Counted from the stretch's first letter, positions 7,900-16,967 are shown. The stretch: DNA of 64,000 nt from Caribbeanibacter sp964518305 (GCA_964518305.1 CAZFDK010000007.1:1-64000); one strand, 5' to 3'. Made by a program: numbers and translations. The notes: generated from the sequence alone by a model not told the origin.

Positions 7900-8640
7900 T
7901 CAGGACCGGCCGGCGTCCCATTCCTCGAGGCGGATTCCCTGCGGAGTGACGAGCCCGTAGCTGAAGCTGTGGATCCAGTCTCCGGGGTTCAGGTAGTGCC
8001 GCCCCTTATCGACCTCCCGGAGCTCCGGGCGGTGGGCGTGCCCGAAGACGACCAATTCGAACTCCCGACGCGCCTCCAGGATCTCGACCGCGTGCTCCGA
8101 GAGAGCCCGGGCCCGCTCCAGCTCTCCGGTCGGCTCCTCCGACTCTCGCTCCGGCGTCCGTGTCAGCCACCGGACGATGCGGTCGGCCAGGTCCGGATGC
8201 AGGGACCGGAAGGCCCGTCTCGCCGGCTCGCTCCTCACGACCTTCTTGAGGAGCCGGTAGCTCCAGTCGTCGTGGGCCAGCCCGTCTCCGTGGGCCAGAT
8301 AGGTGGTGCGGCCGCCGACCTCGATTACAGCCGGCCCCTCGAGCCACCGGAGGCCCACTTCCTCCTCCAGGAACCCGCCGCCCCAGGCGTCGTGGTTCCC
8401 CCCGATCATTCGGATGTCCACGCCGGCGTCCACGACGTCCGCCAGCCCGCGGAGCGCGGCGAAGTGATCACGCAGCACCACCGAGCGGTACTCGAACCAG
8501 AAGTCGAACAGGTCGCCGGCGATGACGAGTGCGTCGCCGCGCTCCGCCACGTAGCCGAGGAAGTCGAGGAACCGGGCCTCGCTGTCGGCGGGCACCCCGC
8601 CCAGGTGGACGTCGGAGATGACGAAGGTAAGATCGGACAT
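7900..8640 (-). CDS. lpxH: UDP-2,3-diacylglucosamine diphosphatase (LpxH)
   Basis: This 246-residue metallophosphoesterase hydrolyses UDP-2,3-diacylglucosamine to lipid X and UMP in lipid A synthesis. It shows the calcineurin-fold metal motifs FVISDVHLGG, IAGDLFDFW, MIGGNHDAW, AHGDGL and FGHAHRPE. The gene is convergent with the DUF5683 gene and divergent from the thioesterase; the 155 bases at 8641-8795 must hold both promoters. The final stretch LNPGDWIHSFSYG fits LpxH-type enzymes rather than generic phosphoesterases. Confidence 0.88.
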   Translation of the reverse strand: MSDLTFVISDVHLGGVPADSEARFLDFLGYVAERGDALVIAGDLFDFWFEYRSVVLRDHFAALRGLADVVDAGVDIRMIGGNHDAWGGGFLEEEVGLRWLEGPAVIEVGGRTTYLAHGDGLAHDDWSYRLLKKVVRSEPARRAFRSLHPDLADRIVRWLTRTPERESEEPTGELERARALSEHAVEILEARREFELVVFGHAHRPELREVDKGRHYLNPGDWIHSFSYGLVTPQGIRLEEWDAGRS

Positions 8641-8795
8641 GGCCCGTCCAACGTAGCCGACGGGCGGAGTCGGGAGCCAGCCGAGTGCGGCTTTGACAGG
8701 CGCGCTCAGCCCGCCGTAGCGTTACGGCACTCGCCGGGGCCGCCCGCGGCGAGCCCGGTCCGCTGTACAACACGAACTCGTCCCGCCCGAGTGCC

Positions 8796-9263
8796 ATGCC
8801 CCGCGCTTCCGACCAGGCCCGACCGCGCCGCGACCGCGACTCCGTCGGGGAGCCCGGCCAGGCGGAAGTCCGGGTCCGGTACGCGGAGACGGACCAGATG
8901 GGGCGGGCCTACCACGCCCATTACGTGGTGTGGTGCGAGGTGGCCCGCACGGATCTCATGCGCGGTCTGGGCACGAGCTACGGCGATCTGGAGGAGCGCG
9001 GCATCTACCTCCCGGTCTCGGACCTGGAGATCTCTTTCCGGCGCGCCGCCGAGTACGAGGACCGAGTCCGGATCACGACGGAGGTCGAGCGGGTCCGCAG
9101 CCGATCCGTCACCTTCGGCTACGAGCTCCACCGTCAGCCGGAGGAAGAGCTCCTGGCCCGTGCCCGGACGGAGCTGGTCTGCGTGAACGCCGATGGTGCG
9201 CCTCGCCGGCTTCCCGATCGCGTGCGGCAGGTGCTCCGCGAGCAGGCGCTCGAGTCGCCGTGA
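8796..9263 (+). CDS. YbgC/FadM-type acyl-CoA thioesterase
   Basis: This 155-residue hot-dog-fold protein has motif VRYAETDQMGRAYHAHYVVW, in which the Asp and the following Tyr/His cluster form the 4HBT active site (YbgC-like D-x-M-G-x-x-x-x-x-x-Y). It hydrolyses acyl-CoA or acyl-ACP thioesters. Residues 1-22 are basic and poorly conserved, so the true start may be later. The next gene begins at GTG 9260, overlapping this stop (GTGA). Confidence 0.85.
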   Translation: MPRASDQARPRRDRDSVGEPGQAEVRVRYAETDQMGRAYHAHYVVWCEVARTDLMRGLGTSYGDLEERGIYLPVSDLEISFRRAAEYEDRVRITTEVERVRSRSVTFGYELHRQPEEELLARARTELVCVNADGAPRRLPDRVRQVLREQALESP

Positions 9264-10171
9264 GTCGGAGCGAACGATGGGCGAAGAGCATGGTGACCGC
9301 GGCCGCCTGCCTGGCGGCGGGAGGGTGTGCCGCGGGGCTTCAGATGGGTCCGCCGCTTCCCGACCCTGGAGCCGCGGCCAGGAAAGCGGCCGAGTTTCCG
9401 GTGGAGCGGCGCCCGGCGCTCCTCCGCTTCGAGTGGGAGTATGCCGACGAGCGTGGGAGCGTGCAGGGCGACGGTGCAGCCCGGGCCAACCCGCCGGACA
9501 GCCTGCGTGTGGACCTGTTCACCTCCGGGGACGTGAGCCTGGCCGCGGCTCTGGCGTCGGGACGGCTCACCACGTCGGGCCGTATCCAGAACGTGACGCT
9601 GCCGTCCGCTCCCTTCCTGTACGCCATGGCCGGCTTCTTCCGTCCCGCAGCGGGCGGACCGGACTCCGCGTTTGAAACGAATCGGGGCCTGCTCTTCCGG
9701 TATCGGACGAACGGCGGCCTCCGCCGGGAGTACCTCATCCGTGACGGGCGGCTCCTGCGGCTCGAGGACCGGCGGGACGGGCGCCTGTTGCGCCGGGTGA
9801 CCGTGGAGTGGGATTCGGCCGGGGCCTGGCCCGTCGCCGCGGAGTACCGAAGTACGGTAACACCGCGCCGCGTCCGCTGGCGGGTCCGCGACGTCGAGCT
9901 CCGACCGCAGCCTTTCGATCGAGACATCTATGACCTTCCACGTCAAGCGGCCACCGAACGTCTCCGTCCTCTTCCTGCTGCTAGCCCTGCTCCCGGGCCT
10001 CGGAGGCTGCATGTACGGCCTCTCGGGTGGCGGCGGACTGCCGGAGAACGTGCAGACGGTGGCCATCCCGCCGATTCAGAACGAGACGTCCCAGTTCGCC
10101 CTGGTGGACGCGTTCACCACCCAGCTCACCGACGCGATGACGGGGCGCCTCGGGGCTCAGCTGGCCGCTGA
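9260..10171 (+). CDS. DUF4292/LolB-like outer-membrane lipoprotein
   Basis: An N-terminal signal ends in a lipobox (CLAAGGC, about residues 18-24), so the protein is a lipoprotein. Residues 45-225 are strand-rich (LLRFEWEYADERGSVQG, LRVDLFTSGDVSLAAALASG), resembling the LolB/DUF4292 half-barrel fold. The recognisable part ends near RDIYDLP (about 9950), but the frame stays open to 10171, giving a low-complexity Arg/Pro tail that overlaps the next gene for 242 bases. Either a stop has been lost or the tail is real. It probably binds lipid or helps envelope assembly next to LptE. Confidence 0.6.
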   Translation: MSRSERWAKSMVTAAACLAAGGCAAGLQMGPPLPDPGAAARKAAEFPVERRPALLRFEWEYADERGSVQGDGAARANPPDSLRVDLFTSGDVSLAAALASGRLTTSGRIQNVTLPSAPFLYAMAGFFRPAAGGPDSAFETNRGLLFRYRTNGGLRREYLIRDGRLLRLEDRRDGRLLRRVTVEWDSAGAWPVAAEYRSTVTPRRVRWRVRDVELRPQPFDRDIYDLPRQAATERLRPLPAASPAPGPRRLHVRPLGWRRTAGERADGGHPADSERDVPVRPGGRVHHPAHRRDDGAPRGSAGR

Positions 10172-10460
10172 GAACCAGGCGGACGCGATTGTCAGGGCCA
10201 CGATCACGGGATACGATGACCAGGCTTTGAACTTCGAGGCGCAGGAAGAACAGGGAGCCCAGGTGTTCCAACGCCGGGTCACCATTCGCGCCTCGGTCGA
10301 GATCTACGACGTCGCTCGCGACCGGGCGATCTGGTCTTCCCAGTCGGTGACGGGGGCGGGGGAGTATGCCCCGGAAAGCGAAACCGAGGAGACAGGACGG
10401 CGCCTCGCGCTCGAGAACCTGATCCAGAAGATCGTCAACGGCGCTCAGTCACAGTGGTGA
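9930..10460 (+). CDS. lptE: LptE-like LPS-assembly lipoprotein
   Basis: This 176-residue lipoprotein has a signal peptide with lipobox LGGC (cysteine at residue 27). The body matches LptE-type proteins: PENVQTVAIPPIQNETSQ, then a helix that scans LTDAMTGRLGA, a strand IVRATITGYDD, and the C-terminal LALENLIQKIVNGA. It would plug LptD in the outer membrane during LPS insertion. The start lies deep inside the preceding lipoprotein frame, but the signal peptide fixes it at ATG 9930. Confidence 0.78.
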   Translation: MTFHVKRPPNVSVLFLLLALLPGLGGCMYGLSGGGGLPENVQTVAIPPIQNETSQFALVDAFTTQLTDAMTGRLGAQLAAENQADAIVRATITGYDDQALNFEAQEEQGAQVFQRRVTIRASVEIYDVARDRAIWSSQSVTGAGEYAPESETEETGRRLALENLIQKIVNGAQSQW

Positions 10461-10545
10461 CCGTGAGGATCGCGGACCACGGCGGAACCGTATCTGTCCC
10501 GGACGGGCGACCGGCACGTCGACAAGCGGGCGGAGGAGAGAACGG

Positions 10546-12132
10546 GTGAGCGCGATGGATCCTCGGAACACCAGCCTACGGAAGCTGGCAGCCTGGGCCA
10601 CGGGAGCCGCCGTCCTGGCGCTCCTTCTGGGAACGGGTCTGCCGGGCGGGGCGAGCGTGGATGCGGCCACGGCGGCACCCGCTTCGGCGGCCGCCGCGCC
10701 GGCGGACGGACCGGCCGCCGGGAGCCGGAAGCAGGAGTCCTCCGGCTCGGAAGGCCACGCGACCTCCAGCGGGCAGAAGGCGGGCGGGGGCCACGGCGCC
10801 GCGGCCCAGGAGGGCGAACACGCCTCGTCGGCGGAGCAGGAGGAAGGGGGCGGCGGTCACGGTGGCGGCCCGGACATCCCCCGGATCTTCCTGGTCCTCA
10901 TCGCGGCGCTCCTCCTGGCCAAGTTCATGGGCGAGGGCTTCGAGCGGGTGGGACAGCCCGCCGTGCTCGGGGAGCTCCTGGCCGGGGTGATCCTCGGTGG
11001 GAGCGTGCTGGGGATCATCCCCGGCCCCGAGGCCGGTACCACGCTGGTCCACGTCATGGAGGTACTGGCCGAGATCGGGGTGGCTATCCTCCTATTCGAG
11101 ATCGGCCTGGAGACGGACCTGAACGAGATGTTCAGGGTCGGCGGCTCGGCCACGGCCGTGGCGCTCCTCGGCGTCCTGCTCCCGGCGGGGCTGGGCTTCG
11201 CCTACTGGTACTACTTCGACCCGCAGATCGGCGTCCACCCGGCGGGGGTCGAATTCTGGATGGTCGCCATCTTCGTCGGCGCTACCCTGACGGCGACTTC
11301 CGTGGGCATCACGGCCCGGGTGCTGACCGACCTGGACCAGATGCACACGCCCGAGGCGCGGGTGATTATCGGCGCCGCGGTGATCGACGACGTGCTGGGC
11401 ATCGTCATTCTGAGCGTCGTGGTCGGGCTGGTCTCGGGCGCCACCGTGACGCTGCTCACCGTGGGCCAGAACATCCTCGTGGCCTTCGGGTTCCTGGTGG
11501 CCGCGGTGGTGGTGGGCAACTGGGCGGCCCCCTACCTCTTCAACCTGGTGGACCGGATGCGGGTCCGAGGGGTGCTCCTGGTCACCGCCTTCTCGTTCGC
11601 CCTGCTGGTGGGCGCGCTGGCGGCCATGGTGGGCTCGGCGATGATCATCGGGGCCTTCGCTGCCGGCATCGTGCTTTCCTCCACCAACCAGTTCGACACC
11701 GTCGTGGAGCGGGTGGAGCCGGTGGCCGACATCTTCACCCCCATCTTCTTCGTCTGGGTGGGCGTGCCGGTGAACGTGGACCTCTTCATCCCGGGAACCG
11801 AGGACTTCTCCACCGGCGTGCTCGTCGTGGGGGGCATTCTCACGGTGATCGCCATCGTCTCCAAGGTCGTCGCGGGATACTCGGTTCGTGATCCCGAGGT
11901 GGACAGCCTGGCCATCGGCGTGGGCATGGTGCCCCGGGGTGAGGTGGGGCTGATCTTCGCCTCCATCGGCCTCTCACAGGCCGTCCTCTCGGGCGCCGTG
12001 TACAGCGCCATCCTGATCATGGTGATTCTCTCGACCTTCCTCGTGCCGCCGGTCCTGAAGATCATCTTCGACAAGAAGGTGGAGACGGCTCCGGCCGAGG
12101 CGGGGGCGGGCAACGAGATCCCGGAGGTGTGA
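10546..12132 (+). CDS. CPA2 family cation/proton antiporter (KefB-like)
   Basis: This 528-residue membrane protein has an N-terminal hydrophobic signal, a His/Glu-rich periplasmic-like segment (about residues 55-105) and about 12 membrane helices. Family features are the GELLAGVILGGSVLG motif, the ion-site IIGAAVIDDVLGIV with paired Asp, and the C-terminal VPRGEVGLIFASIGL. It exchanges Na+ or K+ for protons. There is no TrkA-N or TrkA-C domain, unlike KefB/KefC. Start GTG 10546 or ATG 10555; GGAGGAGA lies upstream. Confidence 0.88.
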   Translation: MSAMDPRNTSLRKLAAWATGAAVLALLLGTGLPGGASVDAATAAPASAAAAPADGPAAGSRKQESSGSEGHATSSGQKAGGGHGAAAQEGEHASSAEQEEGGGGHGGGPDIPRIFLVLIAALLLAKFMGEGFERVGQPAVLGELLAGVILGGSVLGIIPGPEAGTTLVHVMEVLAEIGVAILLFEIGLETDLNEMFRVGGSATAVALLGVLLPAGLGFAYWYYFDPQIGVHPAGVEFWMVAIFVGATLTATSVGITARVLTDLDQMHTPEARVIIGAAVIDDVLGIVILSVVVGLVSGATVTLLTVGQNILVAFGFLVAAVVVGNWAAPYLFNLVDRMRVRGVLLVTAFSFALLVGALAAMVGSAMIIGAFAAGIVLSSTNQFDTVVERVEPVADIFTPIFFVWVGVPVNVDLFIPGTEDFSTGVLVVGGILTVIAIVSKVVAGYSVRDPEVDSLAIGVGMVPRGEVGLIFASIGLSQAVLSGAVYSAILIMVILSTFLVPPVLKIIFDKKVETAPAEAGAGNEIPEV

Positions 12133-12183
12133 CCACGGGCCCGGACCGGCCCGCGGCTCATCGAAGGCGAACCGAGTCACTCC

Positions 12184-13140
12184 ATGGACGACGCCGCGTC
12201 CCCGCCGGCTGACGGTCTCGTGCTCGGTACGCGCGGATCCCGGCTGGCTCTCTGGCAGGCGAACCGCGTGGCGGACCTCCTCCGCCAGCGCTGGCCCGGG
12301 CTCCAGGCCGACGTCCGGACCATCGACACCCGCGGCGACCGCCGCCCCGACGTCTCGATCCCCGAGCTCGGCGGCAAGGGAGTGTTCACCGCGGAGCTCG
12401 AAGCGGCCCTCCTCCAGGGCGAGGTGGACCTGGCGGTCCATTCGCTCAAGGACCTGCCCACGGAGCTCCCCGAGGGACTGGCGACCGTCGGGGTGCCGGA
12501 GCGTGCCGACGCCCGGGACGTACTGGTGTGGCCCGGCGGGAACGGGGGCGTAGACGAGCTGCCGAAGGGAAGCGTCGTCGGAACCTCCTCGCTCCGCCGG
12601 CAGGCGCAGCTCCTGGCCCGGAGGCCCGGCTGCTCCGTGGAGCCGATACGCGGCAACGTGGACACGAGGGTGGAGAAGGCTCGCGGAGACGACTACGACG
12701 CGGTGATCCTGGCGGCGGCGGGCCTCCAGCGGTTGGAGCTCGAGGCAGCCGTCACCGCGTACCTCGAACCTCCGGAGTGGCTGCCGGCACCCGCGCAGGG
12801 AGCGCTGGGCCTCGAGGGACGGTCGGAAGACGGGACGACGCGGAGGATCGTGGCCGCCGTGGAGGACCCGGGCGTGTCTGCCGAAGTCACGGCCGAGCGG
12901 GCCTTCCTGTCCGAGGTGGAGGGGGGATGCCGCGTGCCCATCGGGGCCCGCGCGAGCCGCGACGGAGGCGATCTCCGCCTGGACGCGACGGTCCTGTCGC
13001 CGGACGGGGAGCGCGAGATTCGGGAGTCGACCACGGGAGACGCCGATCGGGCCGAGGGTGTCGGCAGGGAGCTGGGGCGCCGGATGCTCGAGCTGGGGGC
13101 CGACGAGATCCTGGCCGAGCTGGACCGGGAGCCCTGGTGA
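12184..13140 (+). CDS. hemC: hydroxymethylbilane synthase (porphobilinogen deaminase)
   Basis: This 318-residue enzyme polymerises four porphobilinogens to hydroxymethylbilane in tetrapyrrole synthesis. It begins LGTRGSRLALWQAN, carries the catalytic Asp loop (VHSLKDLPTELPEG), the cofactor/substrate Arg motif VGTSSLRRQAQL and PIRGNVDTRV, and the dipyrromethane-binding Cys in VEGGCRVPIGA. Length is standard. The next gene overlaps at GTGA 13137-13140. Downstream heme genes (ctaB, hemQ) suggest a loose heme cluster. Confidence 0.95.
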   Translation: MDDAASPPADGLVLGTRGSRLALWQANRVADLLRQRWPGLQADVRTIDTRGDRRPDVSIPELGGKGVFTAELEAALLQGEVDLAVHSLKDLPTELPEGLATVGVPERADARDVLVWPGGNGGVDELPKGSVVGTSSLRRQAQLLARRPGCSVEPIRGNVDTRVEKARGDDYDAVILAAAGLQRLELEAAVTAYLEPPEWLPAPAQGALGLEGRSEDGTTRRIVAAVEDPGVSAEVTAERAFLSEVEGGCRVPIGARASRDGGDLRLDATVLSPDGEREIRESTTGDADRAEGVGRELGRRMLELGADEILAELDREPW

Positions 13141-14405
13141 CTCCGAGTCGCGGAGACGGTGGAGAAGTCGCCGCCCCGGTCCTGACGCGGGAAGAGGCGG
13201 TCCGGCGCTTCGGCGGGGCCGGAGCAGAGACCGTGGTCTTCACCAACGGCGTCTTCGACCTCCTGCACCCGGGCCACGTACACTGCCTGGAGCGCGCCTC
13301 GGCCCTGGGCGATCGGCTCGTGGTGGCCGTGAACGGAGACTCGTCGGCGCGGACGGTCAAGGGCCCGGGCAGGCCCGTGCAGCCCGCGGCCGACCGGGCG
13401 ACCGTGGTGGCCTGCCTGCGGCCGGTGGACGCGGTGACGGTCTTCGACGAGGAGACCCCGCTGGAGCTGATCCGGGCGCTGGTGCCGGACGTGCTGGTGA
13501 AGGGGGATGACTACCGCGAAGAGGAGGTGGTCGGTGCTGGGGAGGTGAGGGCGGCCGGTGGCAGGGTCGAGCTGGTACCGCGCCTGGAGGGCCGCTCGAC
13601 GTCGCGTCTGCTCCGGAGCGCGGCCGAGGCCGTGGAGCAGCAGGACGGCGTGGGCGGAGGACGAGGGGCGCCGGCGGAGGCCGGGAGTCACGAACCGGGG
13701 AGCGGCCAGGAAGGAGTCCAGGTGGAGCTGCATCCGGAGCTCGGCCCCGATGAGCCGGGGGACCCGGTGCCGGACGGCCGTGAGGTCCTGGTGGCCACCA
13801 GGAGTCCGCACAAGCTGCAGGAGATCCGCGAACTCCTGTCGGACTCGCCGTACGAAGTCGTGTCGCTGGAGGAACTCGGCGAGGAGGAGAGGGCCGAGGA
13901 GGAGCAGATCGAGCGCTTCGACTCCTTCGAAGAGAACGCGCTCGCCAAGGCCCGCTACTTCCACGCCCGCACCGGACGCTTCACGATGGCCGACGACTCC
14001 GGCCTCTGCGTGGACGCCCTGGACGGGAGACCGGGCGTCCACACGAAGCGCTTCGCACCGGAGCAGCTGGCCCGGCGCTGGGGGCGAGCCGAGGCCAACA
14101 ACCGATATCTCCTGGAGAAGCTCCACGGCGTGCCCGATGAGGAGCGCACGGCACGCTACCGGTGCGCGATCGCGGCCTATGACGGCTCCCGGTCTTTGAT
14201 CTGGACGGGCAGGGTGGAGGGACGGATCGCCGGGGATCCGCGGGGCACCGGTGGCTTCGGCTACGACCCGCTGTTCATCGTCCCGGAGTACGGGAAGACC
14301 TTCGCCGAGCTCCCGGCGGAGGTGAAGAACTCCATGAGCCACAGGGCACGGGCGCTGGAGCAGGTCCGACGCTGGTTCCGGAAGCTGTCGAATCGGGAGG
14401 CCTAG
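13137..14405 (+). CDS. heptose-1-phosphate cytidylyltransferase (RfaE2) fused in frame to RdgB/HAM1 nucleotide pyrophosphatase
   Basis: One open frame of 422 codons holds two enzymes. Residues 1-165 are RfaE2: VFTNGVFDLLHPGHVHCL (HxGH nucleotidyltransferase motif), VNGDSSARTVKG and VLVKGDDY, which activates heptose-1-phosphate. Residues 217-422 are RdgB/HAM1, which clears non-canonical (d)ITP/XTP: VATRSPHKLQEI, SFEENALAKARYF, MADDSGLCVDAL, GGFGYDPLF and the late KNSMSHRARAL. A Gly/Glu-rich linker joins them. An AAGGAG lies five bases before an in-frame GTG at 13722, so RdgB may also be made separately. No stop separates the two. The start GTG overlaps the hemC stop. Confidence 0.85.
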   Translation: MTPSRGDGGEVAAPVLTREEAVRRFGGAGAETVVFTNGVFDLLHPGHVHCLERASALGDRLVVAVNGDSSARTVKGPGRPVQPAADRATVVACLRPVDAVTVFDEETPLELIRALVPDVLVKGDDYREEEVVGAGEVRAAGGRVELVPRLEGRSTSRLLRSAAEAVEQQDGVGGGRGAPAEAGSHEPGSGQEGVQVELHPELGPDEPGDPVPDGREVLVATRSPHKLQEIRELLSDSPYEVVSLEELGEEERAEEEQIERFDSFEENALAKARYFHARTGRFTMADDSGLCVDALDGRPGVHTKRFAPEQLARRWGRAEANNRYLLEKLHGVPDEERTARYRCAIAAYDGSRSLIWTGRVEGRIAGDPRGTGGFGYDPLFIVPEYGKTFAELPAEVKNSMSHRARALEQVRRWFRKLSNREA

Positions 14406-14430
14406 TCGCGGTCCCGAGCGGTCTCCGGAG

Positions 14431-14661
14431 CTAGCCCTCGATGTCGCGCGGGACTCCGGGTCCGGGCTCCCGGCGCAGGACGGTCCTGAGACGGGCCAGA
14501 TACACCAGCAGGCCGAGGGCCGACGGGCCGGCCAGGAGGGCTACCGCGATGTTCGCCCAGCCGCCGCCGGCGAGGAAGGCATCGAATCGCCATGCCGCCA
14601 GTGCGGCGAGGCCGAGGGTGAGGGCCGTGGTGACGAGCGTGTGGAAGCGGACCAGGGACAC
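14431..14661 (-). CDS. two-helix small membrane protein (FH-type), paralogue of 27903-28109
   Basis: This 76-residue protein has two membrane helices (about residues 8-25 and 37-57) and a basic C-terminus. It starts V-S-L-V-R-F-H and shares with the protein at 27903-28109 the pattern S-L-x-x-F-H-x-L-x-T-T, a central GGG and LGLLxYLxxL. The shared start supports GTG 14661. It is convergent with the RfaE2-RdgB gene and divergent from ctaB, so a link with heme O synthesis or oxidase assembly is possible. No named family is recognised. Confidence 0.55.
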   Translation of the reverse strand: MSLVRFHTLVTTALTLGLAALAAWRFDAFLAGGGWANIAVALLAGPSALGLLVYLARLRTVLRREPGPGVPRDIEG

Positions 14662-14913
14662 GTTGGACGTCCGTACCGTCGAGGGATGAGTCGCGGTCGA
14701 AGACAGAGAATACAGGCATGGTCCGTGCCGATGACTGGAGGCGGCAGCGGCCCTCGACGCTATCCCGCCCCCGCGTGTCGACGCGTCCGACGCGAGCCGC
14801 GGTGAGGCGAGGTGAGCTCCGGCGTGGAAGGTGGGCGGCTGCCGGCGTAGGTTCCGTGCTCCGCCATCGTCCGTCCCGGCGAGCTTCGAACACGAGCACC
14901 AGAGCAGGAAGTA

Positions 14914-15903
14914 GTGCGTCAAGAGACTCGAACAGACGGGGACCAGCGCGGCGGCAACGGGAGGCCCTCCCGGCTCGTGGAGCGGGTCTCCAATTTCCTG
15001 ACGCTCACCAAGCCGAGCATCACGGGCCTCGTGCTGATCACGACGGCCGCGGGCTTCGTGACGGCGAGCACGGCCGGCGTCGATCCTGTCCTGCTCCTGC
15101 ACGCTCTGGTCGGCACCGCGCTCCTCTCCGGCGGCACCAACGCCTTCAACCAGATCCTGGAGCGGGAGCACGACGCCCGCATGCCCCGAACCCGGGACCG
15201 TCCGCTGCCGGCCGGGGAGATGGGCGTGCTGGAGGCCTCCGCGTTCGCGGTCGCCCTGGTGCTGGGAGGAACCGCCTATCTGCTGGCGGCCGTGAACGGC
15301 CTCACCGCGCTGCTTGGATTCCTGACTGCCGCTTCCTACGTGCTCGTGTACACTCCGCTGAAGCGGGTGTCGTCGCTGTCGGCCCTGGTGGGATCCGTAC
15401 CGGGCGCGCTGCCCATCCTGGGAGGATGGACCGCCGCGCGCGGGACGCTGGACGCCGGCGGATGGGTGCTCTTCGCCGTGGTCTTCCTCTGGCAGCTTCC
15501 CCACCTGCTGGGGTTGGAGTGGCTGTGCCGGGAGGAGTACCGGGAGGCGGGCTTTCGGGTGCTGGCGGCCGAGGACGCCAGCGGACGTCGGAGTTCAGCT
15601 CGATCGGTAGCCTACACGCTGGCCCTGCTTCCGGTCAGCCTGCTGCCCCTGCCGCTGGGCCTGGCGGGAAACGCCTACGCCGCCGTGGCGGCGGGCCTCG
15701 GGCTGCTCTACGTGGGGAGCGCGGCGCGCTTCGCCCTCCGGCTGGACGAGGACGGGGCCCGGGGGGTTTTTATGGTCTCTCTTCTCTATCTGCCCCTGCT
15801 GCTGGCCGTGCTGGTGCTCAACGGCTCGGCGCTGGACGTGATCGGACCCGCGGCCACGGAGCTGGCGGGTCTCGTGGCCAGCGGCATTCTGCCGCCGGCC
15901 TGA
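14914..15903 (+). CDS. ctaB: heme O synthase (protoheme IX farnesyltransferase), copy 1
   Basis: This 329-residue UbiA-family prenyltransferase has about nine membrane helices and adds a farnesyl group to heme B for a-type oxidases. The first Asp-rich motif region is NAFNQILEREHDARMPRTRD followed by RPLPAGEMG; SYVLVYTPLKRVSSLSALVG and the second motif FLWQLPHLLGLEW are also present. Start GTG 14914 is preceded by GGAAG. A second, fused copy lies at 46253. It ends near the convergent hemQ, with a hairpin between them. Confidence 0.9.
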   Translation: MRQETRTDGDQRGGNGRPSRLVERVSNFLTLTKPSITGLVLITTAAGFVTASTAGVDPVLLLHALVGTALLSGGTNAFNQILEREHDARMPRTRDRPLPAGEMGVLEASAFAVALVLGGTAYLLAAVNGLTALLGFLTAASYVLVYTPLKRVSSLSALVGSVPGALPILGGWTAARGTLDAGGWVLFAVVFLWQLPHLLGLEWLCREEYREAGFRVLAAEDASGRRSSARSVAYTLALLPVSLLPLPLGLAGNAYAAVAAGLGLLYVGSAARFALRLDEDGARGVFMVSLLYLPLLLAVLVLNGSALDVIGPAATELAGLVASGILPPA

Positions 15904-15916
15904 GCCGACACCGGGC

Positions 15917-15941
15917 GGCCGGGAGGCATCAGCCTCCGGCC
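15917..15941. terminator. possible bidirectional hairpin between ctaB and hemQ
   Basis: GGCCGGGAGGC (15917-15927) pairs with GCCTCCGGCC (15932-15941) around an ATCA loop, with one bulged G. It sits after the ctaB stop and overlaps the hemQ stop. There is no U tract, so intrinsic termination is uncertain. Confidence 0.4.
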
Positions 15942-16753
15942 AGACCGATCCAGTCGTCGGCCTCCATGCGCTTGCCGGCGAAGAAGGGTCCGAACTCGGC
16001 GTAGATGGCGCTGGCCTCGTCGTACCGCATCTCCGTGACGAGAGTCTTGAACTCCAGCGGGTCGTCGCTGAACAGCGTGACGCCCCACTCCCAGTCGTCG
16101 AAGCCCACCGAGCCGGAGATGATCTGGGAGACCCGTCCGGCGTAGCGGCGTCCGATGCGGCCGTGCTCCGCCATCAGCTGCTCGCGCTCCTCGAGGGGCA
16201 GACGATACCAGTTCTGGTCGGGCTGCCGTCGCTTGTCCATGGGATAGAAGGAGACATAGGGCATGTCCTCGGGCTGCCGCGGCTTGAGCCGGTGCTCCAC
16301 GTAGCTGCTCTCCGCGGCCCCCTCGACGGCCTCCTCCATGCGCCGGTTCCACTCGTCCGAGTGCCGCTCCACGCCCTCCTCCTGGAGCTGGTTCACCAGC
16401 TCCGTGGTGAGGGAGTACTGGCCGAGCTCCACCACCGAGACGTAGTCGTAAGAGGGCGTCAGATAGTCGCTGAGGGCCGTGAGCGCCACGCTCCGCTCGG
16501 CGCCCGCGAGCCCCTCGAGGTCTGGGCGGAAGTGCATGAGCAGGACGTCGCTGTCGCCGCCGACGATGCGGTAGGCGCCGGACCAGCCTTCGTCGCCCAG
16601 GTCGGCGTGCTCCTCGAGAAAGGTGGCCATCTCCTCCTCCTGATCGCGCCTCTCTCCGGCGTCGAGACGCTTGTACGGAGCCCAGTCGAGGCGGAAGAAC
16701 TGGTGCAGGACGTACCAGCCGTCGAGGGTGAGGGCGGGAAGGCGCGGTTTCAT
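15929..16753 (-). CDS. hemQ: coproheme decarboxylase HemQ
   Basis: This 274-residue chlorite-dismutase-fold enzyme oxidatively decarboxylates coproheme III to heme b, the last step of the coproporphyrin-dependent route. Visible signatures are SFYPMDKRR (the Tyr/Met/Lys loop of HemQ) and the heme-ligand His region MAEHGRIGRRYAGRV, followed by QIISGSVGFDDWEWGVTLF and EMRYDEASAIYAEFG. ATG 16753 is chosen because the homologous part starts there (LDGWYVLHQFFRLDW); the upstream extension is low complexity. Its presence implies that the organism makes heme through coproporphyrin. Confidence 0.92.
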   Translation of the reverse strand: MKPRLPALTLDGWYVLHQFFRLDWAPYKRLDAGERRDQEEEMATFLEEHADLGDEGWSGAYRIVGGDSDVLLMHFRPDLEGLAGAERSVALTALSDYLTPSYDYVSVVELGQYSLTTELVNQLQEEGVERHSDEWNRRMEEAVEGAAESSYVEHRLKPRQPEDMPYVSFYPMDKRRQPDQNWYRLPLEEREQLMAEHGRIGRRYAGRVSQIISGSVGFDDWEWGVTLFSDDPLEFKTLVTEMRYDEASAIYAEFGPFFAGKRMEADDWIGLAGG

Positions 16754-16967
16754 GTTCGGCCAGGTGCTGGGAGTGCTCGTCTCGGTCGAGAGACCCGGGC
16801 CGCCTGTCGAACCGGCGGCCGGGATGCACCGCGGCGCGGTCACGCGGCGACGGGACGGCAAGCTTATTCGTCCGCGCCGGGAGGGCAACGGGGAAGTGGA
16901 GCGTGACGACGGCGGCGGGGTGTAGTATCCTTGTACTGAATGCGGTCATGGAGGCCGTGCTTCTCCT

